This document shows, one piece after another, positions 17,682-26,316 of a DNA stretch of 64,000 nucleotides; within the stretch, counting starts at the first letter, position 1; every line of letters starts with the position of its first letter. The translations under genes and the position numbers were made by a program. The notes below the pieces were generated by a model that was not told the DNA's origin, did not search any database, and was given only the letters and a program-made list of their open reading frames with translations. The stretch comes from an uncultured Lachnospiraceae bacterium (GTDB lineage Bacteria > Bacillota > Clostridia > Lachnospirales > Lachnospiraceae): contig CAJUBP010000012.1 of assembly GCA_910584585.1 (NCBI GenBank), positions 36,667-100,666 of the forward strand. The letters are read 5' to 3'.

Positions 17682-19214
17682 ATGAAGATTACGACATTTG
17701 CAGCAATTTATATCGGCTCATATGAAGTGAGTCTGAAAATATTTGAGATTTCCGCCAACCGGAAAATACGCCCCATTGATTATGTGCGCAGTCATGTGGA
17801 GCTTGGCAGAGATGCCTTTGGCAAAGGAGTCATCGGATATGAGCTGGTGGAGGAACTTTGCCAGATTTTAAAAGAATTCCATACCATTATGGACGGCTAC
17901 AAAGTGGATGATTACGAGGCTTATGCGGGAAATGTGTTCCGGAATGTCAGCAACAAGCTGTTTATTCTGGACCAAATCCGGCTGCGCACCAAGATTGAGG
18001 TCACTGTTTTGAGCAATTCAGAACACCGGCTGATGGATTACAAGTCTCTGGCCGTGCTGCCCAGGTTTGAAAAAATGATACAAAAAGGAGCTGCGGTGGT
18101 GAACGTAGGCGGCGGGAGCATGCAGATTACGCTGTTTCGGAAGGGCACGGCCATCACCACTCAGCACATTGAGCTTGGAATAATGCGCATCCGGGAAAAG
18201 CTGTCCAAAATTGAGAACCTGGTCTCCCATTATGAAACCCAGATCCAGGAACTGATTGACAAAGAGCTGGAGATTTTCAAACGGATTTATATGCATGATC
18301 TGGAAATGAAATATGTAATTATCATGGGGGATTATGTGGGAGATATGGCGAAAAGCTTTTCCAAAAAGGCGGAGGACGGCACCATTGAGACGGAGCGTTT
18401 CTTAAAGCTTCTGAACAAATGGTATAAAAAATCCGCCGAGGAGATTTCTCTGGAATTAAATTTGGCCAACGAGCATGATCCGCTGATTCTCCCCTCCGTG
18501 GTATTGTACAAACGCCTGACCGAAGAATTAAACGCTAAATCTATCTGGGTGCCCGGAGTAAATATCAGCGACGGAATTGCCTGCGCCTATGCGGAAAAGA
18601 ACCGTATGATTTACTTTGAACACGATTTTGAAGAAGATGTGCTGGCGGCGGCCCGGAATCTGGCGGAGCGTTACCATGGCTATTCCAGCCATACGGAGGC
18701 TGTTTTGAATATGACAGTCACCATTTTCGACGCCATGAAAAAGGTGCACGGGATGGGAAAACGGGAGCGGCTTCTTCTGCAGGTTGCGGCAATCCTTCAT
18801 GACTGCGGCCGCTATATCAGCCTGGTGAATCAGGCGGAGTGCTCTTATCAGATTATCATGGCTACGGAGATTATCGGAATGACTCACTTAGAGCGGGAAA
18901 TCGTGGCGAGCGCTGTAAAATATAATTCTGAGCCTCTTAAGCCTTACAGCAGCGTCAGCGCGAAGCTGAATCAGGAAGATTATATGGTGGTGTCCAAGCT
19001 GACTGCCATGCTGAAAATCGCCAATGCCATGGACAGAAGCCATAAGCAGAAATTCCGCAACATCAAGGCGTCTTTGCAGGAGCGGGAACTGGTGATTACG
19101 GTGGAATCCTCTGAAAGCATTGTGCTGGAGAAGGGACTTTTTTCCACGTACGCCAATTCCTTTGAAGAGATTTTCAGCGTGAAGCCAAGGATAAGAGAAA
19201 AGAAAGTGTTTTAA
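17682..19214 (+). CDS. ppx: Exopolyphosphatase/guanosine-pentaphosphatase family protein with HD domain
   Basis: Ppx/GppA proteins cleave terminal phosphate from polyphosphate or pppGpp. An actin-like ASKHA fold covers residues 1-300 (IYIGSYEVSLKIFEI, VVNVGGGSMQITLF, the latter a phosphate-binding loop). An HD domain follows (about 330-500) with ILHDCGRYI. Residue choices in the first loop differ from classical Ppx (IGSYEVSLKI instead of IGSNSVRL), so substrate preference is open. It is 14 nt upstream of ppk, making a synthesis/degradation pair. Confidence 0.85.
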   Translation: MKITTFAAIYIGSYEVSLKIFEISANRKIRPIDYVRSHVELGRDAFGKGVIGYELVEELCQILKEFHTIMDGYKVDDYEAYAGNVFRNVSNKLFILDQIRLRTKIEVTVLSNSEHRLMDYKSLAVLPRFEKMIQKGAAVVNVGGGSMQITLFRKGTAITTQHIELGIMRIREKLSKIENLVSHYETQIQELIDKELEIFKRIYMHDLEMKYVIIMGDYVGDMAKSFSKKAEDGTIETERFLKLLNKWYKKSAEEISLELNLANEHDPLILPSVVLYKRLTEELNAKSIWVPGVNISDGIACAYAEKNRMIYFEHDFEEDVLAAARNLAERYHGYSSHTEAVLNMTVTIFDAMKKVHGMGKRERLLLQVAAILHDCGRYISLVNQAECSYQIIMATEIIGMTHLEREIVASAVKYNSEPLKPYSSVSAKLNQEDYMVVSKLTAMLKIANAMDRSHKQKFRNIKASLQERELVITVESSESIVLEKGLFSTYANSFEEIFSVKPRIREKKVF

Positions 19215-19228
19215 GGGAGGTTAGGAAT

Positions 19229-21361
19229 ATGGACAGAGAAAAGGATTTTCTGAACCCGGAATATTATGAAAACCGGGAATTGAGCTGGCTGAAGTTTGAC
19301 CAGAGAGTATTGAATGAGGCGAGGGATAAGAATATTCCGCTGCTGGAACGGCTGAAATTTGTCAGCATTACGTCTTCGAACCTGGATGAATTCTTTATGG
19401 TCCGTGTGGCCTCCTTAAAAGACATGGTTCATGCAGGCTATAAGAAAAAAGACATTGCCGGAATGACGGCAAAGGAACAGTTAGAAGCCATCAATAAAGA
19501 CACCAGAGCGTTGGTGGAAACCCAGTACAGCACCTATAACCGTTCTCTGGCGCCTCTGTTACATAATCACGGAATTGACATTATATCTGCCTACGAGGAA
19601 TTGAACGAGGTCCAGGGAGATTACGTGGATCGCTATTTTGAAGAGACGGTGTATCCGGTGCTCACCCCTATGGCGGTGGACGCTTCCCGGCCTTTTCCAT
19701 TAATTCGCAATAAGTCTTTGAATATTGCGGCATTGCTGATGAAAAAGGGGGATAAGAAAGAAGAACTGGAATTTGCCACCGTGCAGGTTCCGTCCGTGCT
19801 GCCAAGGATTGTCAGGATTCCTTCCTCCGAAGGGGAAAATAAAACCTTTATTTTGCTGGAACAGATTATTGAGCGCAATATTCACCGGCTGTTTCTGAAC
19901 TATCATGTAGTCTGCGCCTATCCTTACCGGATTATGCGCAATGCCGATCTGACCATTGACGAAGACGAGGCGGAGGATTTGCTGCAGGAAATCCAGAAGC
20001 AGTTAAAGAAGCGCCAGTGGGGAGAAGTGATCCGTCTTGAGGTGGAAGAAAAGATTGACAAGCGGCTCCTTGGAATTCTAAAGGAGGATCTGCACATTGC
20101 CCAGGAGGATATTTTCAAAATTAATGGACCGCTGGATCTGACATTTCTGATGAAAATGTATGGAATCGAAGAGGAAGATGAGCTGCGCTATGCCCCTTAC
20201 AAACCTCAGCGCGTACCCCAGATTGTACCGGGAGAGGATATTTTTGCGGCCATCCGCAAAGGAGATATTTTGCTGCATCACCCTTACCAGACCTTTGATC
20301 CGGTGGTGGATTTCATTAAGCAGGCTTCCTCTGATCCGGATGTTCTGGCTATCAAGCAGACTCTTTACCGGGTCAGCGGCAATTCCCCCATTATCGCGTC
20401 TCTGGCTCAGGCTGCGGAGAACGGCAAACAAGTGTCAGTGCTGGTGGAGCTGAAAGCCCGTTTTGATGAGGAAAATAATATTGTCTGGGCAAAGAAGCTG
20501 GAAAAAGCAGGCTGCCATGTGATTTACGGACTGGTAGGTCTGAAAACCCACAGCAAGATTGCGCTGGTGGTGCGCCGGGAGGAAGACGGCATCCGCCGGT
20601 ATGTGCATCTCGGAACCGGAAATTACAATGATTCCACCGCAAAACTGTATACGGATCTGGGCATGTTTACCTGTTCGGAAGCCATCGGGGAGGACGCGAC
20701 GGCGGTCTTCAATATGCTGTCCGGCTATTCCGAGCCTGCTTCCTGGAATAAGCTTATCGTGGCCCCCATCTGGCTGCGCAAGCGGTTCTTAAAGCTGATT
20801 AAGCGGGAAATGAAACATGCCCAGGCAGGGCGGGAGGCTTTTATCAAAGCTAAAATGAATTCCCTCTGTGACCGGGATATTATTGCGGCATTATACGAGG
20901 CTTCTGCGGCAGGAGTGAAAATAGAACTGGTGGTGCGGGGCATCTGCTGCCTGAAAGTGGGAATTCCCGGCGTCAGCGAAAATATTACCGTGCATTCCAT
21001 TGTGGGGAATTTCCTGGAGCACAGCCGCATTTTCTGGTTCCATAATGACGGCCAGGAGGAGATTTACATGGGAAGCGCGGACTGGATGCCGAGAAATCTG
21101 GATCGCAGGGTGGAAATTATGTTTCCGGTGGAACATGAGGCGCTGATGGATCAGGTGCGCCATATCCTTTCAACCCAGCTTGCGGATAATACCAAGGCCC
21201 ATGTTTTGCAGCCGGACGGAAAATATGATAAAATAGACAAAAGGGGAAAGAAACTGGTGAATTCGCAGCAGCAGTTCTGTGAGGAAGCTCAAAAAGCCAT
21301 TCCGAAGACAGTGAATGTATATCAGGAAAGGGTATTTATTCCGGCGGAACCGGTGGAATAA
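19229..21361 (+). CDS. ppk1: Polyphosphate kinase 1
   Basis: Builds polyphosphate reversibly from ATP through a phospho-histidine. The N-terminal NRELSWLKFDQRVL, the central LKTHSKIALVVRRE carrying the phosphorylated His, and a second PLD-like HNDGQEEIYMGSADWMPRNLDRRVE are all present. 710 aa fits the family. Strong ribosome-binding site GGGAGG before the ATG at 19229. Likely one transcript with the upstream Ppx-type gene. Confidence 0.96.
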   Translation: MDREKDFLNPEYYENRELSWLKFDQRVLNEARDKNIPLLERLKFVSITSSNLDEFFMVRVASLKDMVHAGYKKKDIAGMTAKEQLEAINKDTRALVETQYSTYNRSLAPLLHNHGIDIISAYEELNEVQGDYVDRYFEETVYPVLTPMAVDASRPFPLIRNKSLNIAALLMKKGDKKEELEFATVQVPSVLPRIVRIPSSEGENKTFILLEQIIERNIHRLFLNYHVVCAYPYRIMRNADLTIDEDEAEDLLQEIQKQLKKRQWGEVIRLEVEEKIDKRLLGILKEDLHIAQEDIFKINGPLDLTFLMKMYGIEEEDELRYAPYKPQRVPQIVPGEDIFAAIRKGDILLHHPYQTFDPVVDFIKQASSDPDVLAIKQTLYRVSGNSPIIASLAQAAENGKQVSVLVELKARFDEENNIVWAKKLEKAGCHVIYGLVGLKTHSKIALVVRREEDGIRRYVHLGTGNYNDSTAKLYTDLGMFTCSEAIGEDATAVFNMLSGYSEPASWNKLIVAPIWLRKRFLKLIKREMKHAQAGREAFIKAKMNSLCDRDIIAALYEASAAGVKIELVVRGICCLKVGIPGVSENITVHSIVGNFLEHSRIFWFHNDGQEEIYMGSADWMPRNLDRRVEIMFPVEHEALMDQVRHILSTQLADNTKAHVLQPDGKYDKIDKRGKKLVNSQQQFCEEAQKAIPKTVNVYQERVFIPAEPVE

Positions 21362-21449
21362 GCAAAAGGTGTCATTGAATTTGGCGGGCAGTTTAGTCTG
21401 AACCCTTCAGAAGGATAAATTGTCCGCTTCAGAGAGTGGAGGAAATCTT

Positions 21450-22271
21450 ATGAAACATAAAATATTGTTTACAGATCTGGATGAAACATTGTTGAATCAT
21501 GACAAGAGCATTTCGAAGAAGAATCGGGACGCCATTGCTAAGATGCTGGAGCAGGGCCATGACTTTGTCCTGATGACCGGAAGGCCCATTGCAACCGGAA
21601 GGCTTGTGGTAAAAGAGCTTGGGCTCACTCTGCCCAGATGTTATATGGTGGCCTTTAACGGAGCGGTGGTGTATGACTGTGTGGCAGACAGGATTCTGGC
21701 GGAGCGCACTCTTCCCATGGAAGTGGCCAAGGATGTAATTCTGGAGGCCCACAAAGCGGGAATTTATGTACAGAGTTACCAGCAGGATACAATTCTCACC
21801 GAAAAGCACGGCCGGGAACTGGATTTTTACCTGAAAAACGCAAGGATGAAATACCGGCTGGTGGACGATATCTACGGAAGCCTGGAACAGGAGCCTTACA
21901 AAGTGCTGCTGCTGGATGTGGACAATCAGGAGAGGCTGCGGGAATTCAGAGAACAGCATCCGGAGCTTTTAGAGCGGAGCAACTGCTTCTTCTCCTGCAA
22001 TGAATATCTGGAATACTGCCCCAAAGACACCGATAAGGGAAGCGGCGTGAAATATATCAGCAAATTCCTGAATGTCCCTATTGAGAATACCGTGGCCGCA
22101 GGGGACGAGCGCAATGATATCCCGATGATTCGGGCAGCCCATGTGGGCGTGGCTGTGAAGAACGGCCATAAAGAACTGCGGGAGGCAGCGGATTATGTGA
22201 CGGAACATGACAATGATCATGGGGCCATCGCGGAGATTATTGAGAAGTTTATTTTGAATGATGATGTATAG
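21450..22271 (+). CDS. Cof-type HAD-superfamily phosphatase
   Basis: Cytoplasmic HAD hydrolase of the Cof/YidA subgroup, acting on sugar phosphates or similar small phosphates. Motif I is FTDLDETLLNHD, motif II MTGRP, motif III the Lys of KGSGVKYI, motif IV AAGDERNDIPMI. GGAGG 7-8 nt upstream supports the ATG at 21450 rather than a TTG at 21420; 273 aa is typical. Substrate unknown. Confidence 0.9.
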   Translation: MKHKILFTDLDETLLNHDKSISKKNRDAIAKMLEQGHDFVLMTGRPIATGRLVVKELGLTLPRCYMVAFNGAVVYDCVADRILAERTLPMEVAKDVILEAHKAGIYVQSYQQDTILTEKHGRELDFYLKNARMKYRLVDDIYGSLEQEPYKVLLLDVDNQERLREFREQHPELLERSNCFFSCNEYLEYCPKDTDKGSGVKYISKFLNVPIENTVAAGDERNDIPMIRAAHVGVAVKNGHKELREAADYVTEHDNDHGAIAEIIEKFILNDDV

Positions 22272-22274
22272 AGG

Positions 22275-22766
22275 ATGTGCAGGGAAATGTTCATACGCAA
22301 TGCGGAATTGACGGATTATGAAGCAGTAAGTATTTTGGAAGAGCAGGTGTTTTGGCTTCACAGACAGGCCCGGCCGGATTACTTTAAAGATCAGGAAGAA
22401 AGTTATTCCAGAAAAGAATTTGAAGAATTGCTGAATTCGCCCTGTTCTATTTCACTGGCTGCCCTTTGGGATGAAAGGGTAGTGGGAATCTGTTTTGGGA
22501 AAATAGAAGAGACAAAAGAAAACGCGTATTGTAAATCCAGGAAAGTGGCTTATATACAGGATCTTGCTGTTTTGCCGGAGTTTCGCGGCAGAGGCGTGGC
22601 GACGGCTCTGATGGCTCAGGCGCGGAAGCAGGCATTGGAGGAACATGCGATAAGCCTGGAATTGTGTGTCTGGAATTTTAATGAGCAGGCATTGCGGTTC
22701 TATCGGAATATGGGAATGGAAGTGCAGTTTCTCAGAATGGAAGAGAAGTTGGAGGTTTTGTCATAG
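22275..22766 (+). CDS. GNAT-family N-acetyltransferase
   Basis: Acetyl-CoA-dependent acyltransferase of unknown substrate. The acetyl-CoA loop is visible in LAVLPEFRGRGVATALMAQA (Q/RxxGxG/A type), followed by LELCVWNFNEQALRFYRNMGM, the usual GNAT beta4/alpha4 end. It begins 3 nt after the HAD gene. An in-frame ATG at 22287 is an equally good start (MFIRNAELTDYEAV resembles many family N-termini). Confidence 0.88.
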   Translation: MCREMFIRNAELTDYEAVSILEEQVFWLHRQARPDYFKDQEESYSRKEFEELLNSPCSISLAALWDERVVGICFGKIEETKENAYCKSRKVAYIQDLAVLPEFRGRGVATALMAQARKQALEEHAISLELCVWNFNEQALRFYRNMGMEVQFLRMEEKLEVLS

Positions 22767-22826
22767 AAAAAACAAACAGGTTGCCTGGCTTATTTGATCC
22801 TACTATTATGTGATGAACAGAAAATA

Positions 22827-22866
22827 CCAGATAACCCTTTTGCGCAAAAGGGCTATCCGGTACTTT
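22827..22866. terminator. Bidirectional terminator between convergent genes
   Basis: CCAGATA...TATCCGG enclose a perfect palindrome CCCTTTTGCGCAAAAGGG, with T-rich flanks on both sides, between the + strand GNAT and the - strand PHP gene. Confidence 0.75.
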
Positions 22867-22894
22867 TGGCCGTTTCTAAAGTATAAAAAGCCCG

Positions 22895-23761
22895 CTATAC
22901 CGTTAGATTCTGCCTTGCCTCTTTGATACGTTCCAGAATTTCATAAGGAATCCGCAGATTCCCCTTTCCTGCGCCAAGCTGAATCTGCGGTTTATTGGAT
23001 CCATGGAAATCAGATCCCCCGCTGATCAGCAAATCGAATTCCTCCGCGAATTTTATCATGTTCCGTTCATCGCCGGGAGCGTTCATGGAATAAATGGCTT
23101 CCAGTCCGTTTAGCCCGGCTTCTTTCAGGCTCTTAATAAAGAACCGAAGCCTGTCATGGTTCATATGGCATAAAACAGGGTGCGCGAAGAAAGCAAGTCC
23201 GCCGCCCAGCTGAATCAGCCGAATGGCCTCAAAAGGCGTGATTTTCTCCCGGGGAACATAGCATTTGCAGCCGTCTCCCAGATATTTGGCAAATACCGTT
23301 TCCCGATCTTTCACAAAACCGTGCTCCACCAGATATCTGGCAAAATGCGCCCGGGTGATAACGCTGTCGGGATTTTCCGCTGTCAGTGCGTCCATGGTAA
23401 TATCAAACCTTTCCTGCTGAAGAAGGACTGCCATTTTCTCGTTCCGCTGTTCTCTGGTATCTACAAATTCCTTTAGCTGTTTTAAAAATTCCGGCTGCTC
23501 TGTGTCGATATAATAGCCCAGAATATGAACCTCCTGTCCCTGATAGTCGGTGGACAATTCCACGCCGGGAACAAATTCCAGTCCCAGTTCAGCGGCGGCG
23601 GGCCTGGCTTTTTCAATGCCGCTGATGGCGTCGTGGTCGGTAAGGGCAATGGCGGACAGACCCTGTTCTTTGGCGTGTTTGATCAGTTCCTCCGGCGAGA
23701 GAGTTCCGTCTGATTCAGTGGAATGAGTATGGAGATCAATTAATTTTTCATTGTCGGTCAT
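22895..23761 (-). CDS. PHP-domain phosphoesterase (RNase AM/nucleoside bisphosphatase-like)
   Basis: Metal-dependent phosphoesterase. The four PHP motifs are readable: DLHTHSTESDG, ALTDHD, PGVELS, and later FAHPVL and SGGSDFHG, which together ligate a trinuclear metal site. The nearest described members are 3',5'-nucleoside bisphosphate phosphatases and 5'-3' exoribonuclease AM; assignment to that activity is by family. 288 aa is normal. It is the only - strand gene in this part and is expressed alone. Confidence 0.88.
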   Translation of the reverse strand: MTDNEKLIDLHTHSTESDGTLSPEELIKHAKEQGLSAIALTDHDAISGIEKARPAAAELGLEFVPGVELSTDYQGQEVHILGYYIDTEQPEFLKQLKEFVDTREQRNEKMAVLLQQERFDITMDALTAENPDSVITRAHFARYLVEHGFVKDRETVFAKYLGDGCKCYVPREKITPFEAIRLIQLGGGLAFFAHPVLCHMNHDRLRFFIKSLKEAGLNGLEAIYSMNAPGDERNMIKFAEEFDLLISGGSDFHGSNKPQIQLGAGKGNLRIPYEILERIKEARQNLTV

Positions 23762-23897
23762 AATAATCCTCTTTTCATTTTGTAAAATTGTTCTGTTATG
23801 ATGGTATCAGAAATGAACGGATTTGAAAAGCGGAATATTATGAAATATTGACAATACTGCAGGCATGGAATATACTGTACAAAAGGAGCGTGATGAT

Positions 23898-24149
23898 ATG
23901 ATTGCGACTGATTTTTCAAATGTGAGAAATAATCTCAAAGAGGTCTGTGACCGAGTGGTACATGATTCGGATATTGCAGTTATTACAAGAAAAAATGATG
24001 AAAATGTTGTGCTTATGTCTCAGGCGCAGTATGATAACTTGATGGAAAACTTTCATATAAGAAAAAGTAAGGCAAATTATGAATGGTTAAAAGAATCTGT
24101 CAGGCAGGCAGAAGATGGAAAACTTGTAGATTTTGAAGTGGAGGATTAG
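23898..24149 (+). CDS. yefM: YefM/Phd-type antitoxin
   Basis: DNA-binding antitoxin of a type II system. The fold signature is seen in FSNVRNNLKEVCDRVVHDSDIAVITRK and VVLMSQAQYDNLME, with an acidic toxin-binding tail. AAAGGAG lies about 10 nt before the ATG at 23898, giving 83 aa; the frame opens upstream but without support. The partner toxin that starts 4 nt later is truncated, so this is probably an orphan antitoxin. Confidence 0.88.
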   Translation: MIATDFSNVRNNLKEVCDRVVHDSDIAVITRKNDENVVLMSQAQYDNLMENFHIRKSKANYEWLKESVRQAEDGKLVDFEVED

Positions 24150-24153
24150 CGCT

Positions 24154-24276
24154 ATGAATGTGTCTTTCACGGAAAATGCATGGAATGATTATTTATACTG
24201 GCAAAAGACGGACAGGAAATACCAGAAAAAACCCTTGACACAAACAGAAAAACATGATAAACTCACAGAGTTGTAG
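24154..24276 (+). pseudogene. yoeB: Truncated yoeB toxin remnant
   Basis: The first 22 codons (start MNVSFTENAWNDYLYWQKTD) match the N-terminus of YoeB mRNA interferases, placed 4 nt after yefM as in intact operons. After residue 22 the similarity stops and 18 unrelated residues follow to a TAG. The catalytic Glu, Arg and His of YoeB are all missing, so it cannot be an active toxin. The promoter of the infC operon begins inside this tail, marking a deletion junction. Confidence 0.8.
24235..24263 (+). promoter_or_regulatory. Sigma-A promoter of infC-rpmI-rplT
   Basis: TTGACA at 24235-24240, 17-nt spacer, TAAACT at 24258-24263, embedded in the tail of the yoeB remnant. Confidence 0.72.
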
Positions 24277-24479
24277 GAAAAGAAAGTAGAGTATCCACTC
24301 TCACCGTAGCACAAGAGCGTGACTAATGGTTCATATTTGAAATAATCCGTCTGCATCATCCAGCAGGAATTTTTTCCGGGGTTGTGAGTTATGATACAGA
24401 ATGCGGTTTGGTTCAATATTTAGTGGATAGTCTGTCTATTCACTTTTTTTGTGAAATTAATTTTTGGAGGTGCACGACC
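24270..24479 (+). promoter_or_regulatory. infC operon leader with transcription attenuator (L20-leader-like)
   Basis: A 210-nt untranslated leader. At its end AGTGGATAG (24422-24430) pairs fully with CTATTCACT (24436-24444), directly followed by a T-run to 24450: an intrinsic terminator placed before the gene. In Firmicutes this operon is controlled by ribosomal protein L20 binding the leader and favouring such a terminator. Position and architecture fit; the L20 binding site itself was not proven by eye. Confidence 0.65.
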
Positions 24480-24986
24480 ATTAGCGAGTTAATGATTAAT
24501 GAACAAATCAAAGATAGGGAAGTTCGTCTAATCGGAGAAGACGGAGAACAGCTTGGCATTATGCCAGCCAGGGAAGCGATGAAGATTGCCAGGGAAGCGG
24601 AGCTGGATCTGGTAAAGATTGCCCCCACTGCGAAACCGCCGGTATGTAAGGTTATTGATTACGGCAAGTACAAATATGAACTTGTAAGAAAAGAAAAAGA
24701 AGCCAGGAAAAAGCAAAAAACTGTTGAAATTAAAGAAATCCGTTTGTCACCCAATATTGAAACAAATGATTTGAACACCAAAATTAATGCAGCAAAGAAA
24801 TTTATTTCAAAGGGCAATAAAGTGAAGATCACCCTGCGTTTCCGCGGAAGGGAAATGGCGCATATGCAGAGCAGCAAGCATATCCTGGATGATTTTGCAG
24901 AACATTTATCAGATATTGCTACAGTAGAAAAAGCTCCCAAGCTGGAAGGCAGGAGTATCAGCATTGTGCTGACAGAAAAGAAATAA
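24480..24986 (+). CDS. infC: Translation initiation factor IF-3, AUU start codon
   Basis: IF-3 binds the 30S subunit and discriminates against poor start codons. The family N-terminus (ISELMINEQIKDREVRLIGEDG) starts at ATT 24480, 9 nt after GGAGG at 24466-24470. The first in-frame ATG (24492) is 21 nt from that site, too far. An AUU start is the known basis of IF-3 autocontrol in E. coli. 168 aa, ending in the usual EGRSISIVLTEKK. rpmI follows 24 nt later. Confidence 0.93.
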   Translation: MSELMINEQIKDREVRLIGEDGEQLGIMPAREAMKIAREAELDLVKIAPTAKPPVCKVIDYGKYKYELVRKEKEARKKQKTVEIKEIRLSPNIETNDLNTKINAAKKFISKGNKVKITLRFRGREMAHMQSSKHILDDFAEHLSDIATVEKAPKLEGRSISIVLTEKK

Positions 24987-25010
24987 CTGGAGTTTAAGGA
25001 GGAACTAAAA

Positions 25011-25208
25011 ATGCCAAAAATGAAAACAAGCAGATCAGCAGCAAAACGTTTTAAGAAAACAGGTACTGGGAAATTAAAAAGGAATAAAGCTTATAAAAGT
25101 CACATCTTAACCAAGAAATCTCCGAAGAGAAAGAGAAATTTGAGGAAATCAGCAATCACAGACGCTAGCAATGTTAAGAACATGAAAAAGATTTTACCAT
25201 ATTTGTAA
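25011..25208 (+). CDS. rpmI: Large ribosomal subunit protein bL35
   Basis: 65-residue basic ribosomal protein with the family start MPKMKTSRSAAKRFKKTGTG and terminal NVKNMKKILPYL. Good AAGGAGG site upstream. Middle gene of infC-rpmI-rplT. Confidence 0.97.
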   Translation: MPKMKTSRSAAKRFKKTGTGKLKRNKAYKSHILTKKSPKRKRNLRKSAITDASNVKNMKKILPYL

Positions 25209-25232
25209 GATTCAGTTAAGGAGGAAGAAATC

Positions 25233-25589
25233 ATGGCAAGAATAAAAGGTGGCTTAAATGCCAGAAAAAAGCATAATAGAGTATTGAAGCTGGCAAAAGG
25301 ATACAGAGGAGCCCGTTCCAAACAGTACCGTGTGGCAAAACAGTCAGTCATGAGAGCGTTGACAAGCTCTTATGCCGGCAGAAAACAGAGAAAGAGACAG
25401 TTCCGTCAGCTGTGGATTGCCCGTATCAATGCAGCGGCAAGGATGAACGGAATTTCCTACAGCCAGTTTATGCACGGCTTAAAGCTGGCAGGCGTGGAAG
25501 TAAACCGCAAGATGCTGGCAGAGCTGGCAGTGAATGACGCGGAAGGCTTCGCAACGCTGGCAGAACTGGCAAAGAGCAAAGTGGCATAA
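25233..25589 (+). CDS. rplT: Large ribosomal subunit protein bL20
   Basis: 118 residues, standard length. Family features ARIKGGLNARKKHNRVLKLA at the N-terminus and RQLWIARINAAARMNGISYS in the middle. Early 50S assembly protein and probable repressor of its own operon through the upstream leader. AAGGAGG precedes the start. Confidence 0.97.
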   Translation: MARIKGGLNARKKHNRVLKLAKGYRGARSKQYRVAKQSVMRALTSSYAGRKQRKRQFRQLWIARINAAARMNGISYSQFMHGLKLAGVEVNRKMLAELAVNDAEGFATLAELAKSKVA

Positions 25590-25593
25590 ACTA

Positions 25594-25622
25594 TTTACAA
25601 GGCCAATAAGCTGTGCTATAAT
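25594..25622 (+). promoter_or_regulatory. Sigma-A promoter of rpsO
   Basis: TTTACA at 25594-25599 and TATAAT at 25617-25622, 17-nt spacing, beginning 4 nt after the rplT stop. Confidence 0.8.
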
Positions 25623-25628
25623 AGCACA

Positions 25629-25766
25629 CGGCAGGCCAGATTTCGATGCGCAGGAACTTGTGTAAAATTATGAGAAGCCCATATTCGGTAACCGGACACT
25701 CCGACCGTTACTTAATATCTCATCAAGATTTGGGCGATAATAATATTTAGAGGAGGTTATCAGAAA
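25629..25766 (+). promoter_or_regulatory. Structured rpsO leader (possible S15 binding site)
   Basis: About 138 nt with nested complementarity: TGAGA near 25671 with TCTCA near 25720, and GGTAAC with GTTAC inside it, ending just before the AGAGGAGG ribosome-binding site. S15 commonly represses its own leader; this leader was judged by eye only. Confidence 0.45.
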
Positions 25767-26033
25767 ATGATAGCAAAAGAAAAGAAACAGGCAATTATTG
25801 CAGAATACGCAAGAACACCGGGGGATACAGGTTCACCGGAAGTTCAGGTTGCAATCCTGACAGCAAGAATCCAGGAGTTAACAGAGCATTTGAAAGAGAA
25901 TCCGAAGGATCATCATTCCAGGCGCGGATTGCTGAAAATGGTAGGACAGAGACGCGGAATGCTTGATTACCTGAAGAGATCTGATATCGAAAGATATCGT
26001 AACTTAATCGAACGTTTAGGAATCAGAAAGTAG
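25767..26033 (+). CDS. rpsO: Small ribosomal subunit protein uS15
   Basis: 88 residues with the conserved GDTGSPEVQVAILTARI, HHSRRGLL and RRGMLDYL segments. Binds 16S rRNA helix 22. Own promoter and terminator, followed by pnp as in many bacteria. Confidence 0.97.
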   Translation: MIAKEKKQAIIAEYARTPGDTGSPEVQVAILTARIQELTEHLKENPKDHHSRRGLLKMVGQRRGMLDYLKRSDIERYRNLIERLGIRK

Positions 26034-26044
26034 TTCCTTTTATG

Positions 26045-26075
26045 AAATAGAGCGGTTTTCCGCTCTATTTCTAAT
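26045..26075 (+). terminator. rpsO terminator
   Basis: AAATAGAGCGG and CCGCTCTATTT form an 11-bp stem with a TTTT loop 11 nt after the rpsO stop; the 3' side ends in TTT. Confidence 0.85.
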
Positions 26076-26149
26076 GTTATGCCCCGGTTTGTGGGGGAAG
26101 GGCTCAAAATATGAAATGCCTTTTACAGGGCATAGGGCAGAAAGAATTC

Positions 26150-26256
26150 CCGAGACCACTGAGCTGTATATAACACAGTTGTATAGAGACACGCTGGAAT
26201 TTCAGAACAGACAGGAGCAATCTATCCCATAGTTGTGTATAGCTCAGTAGTTTCGG
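26150..26256 (+). promoter_or_regulatory. Long imperfect duplex in the pnp leader
   Basis: CCGAGACCACTGAGCTGTAT and onward (26150-26174) pairs with the segment ending TAGCTCAGTAGTTTCGG at 26256, giving about 24 bp with one mismatch and a few G-U pairs, around a 45-nt loop. In E. coli a leader duplex cut by RNase III drives PNPase autocontrol; here only the structure is seen. Bases 26257-26316 lead to the AAAGGAG site. Confidence 0.6.
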
Positions 26257-26316
26257 TATCTTCTGCAGCATGTTTGATTCCGCATTTTTTAGTGTAAAGT
26301 AAAGGAGAAAGAAAGT

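Noticed and set aside
24384..24479. Longer infC start at 24384
   Set aside because: That frame runs through the attenuator and has no ribosome-binding site; the family N-terminus begins at the ATT.
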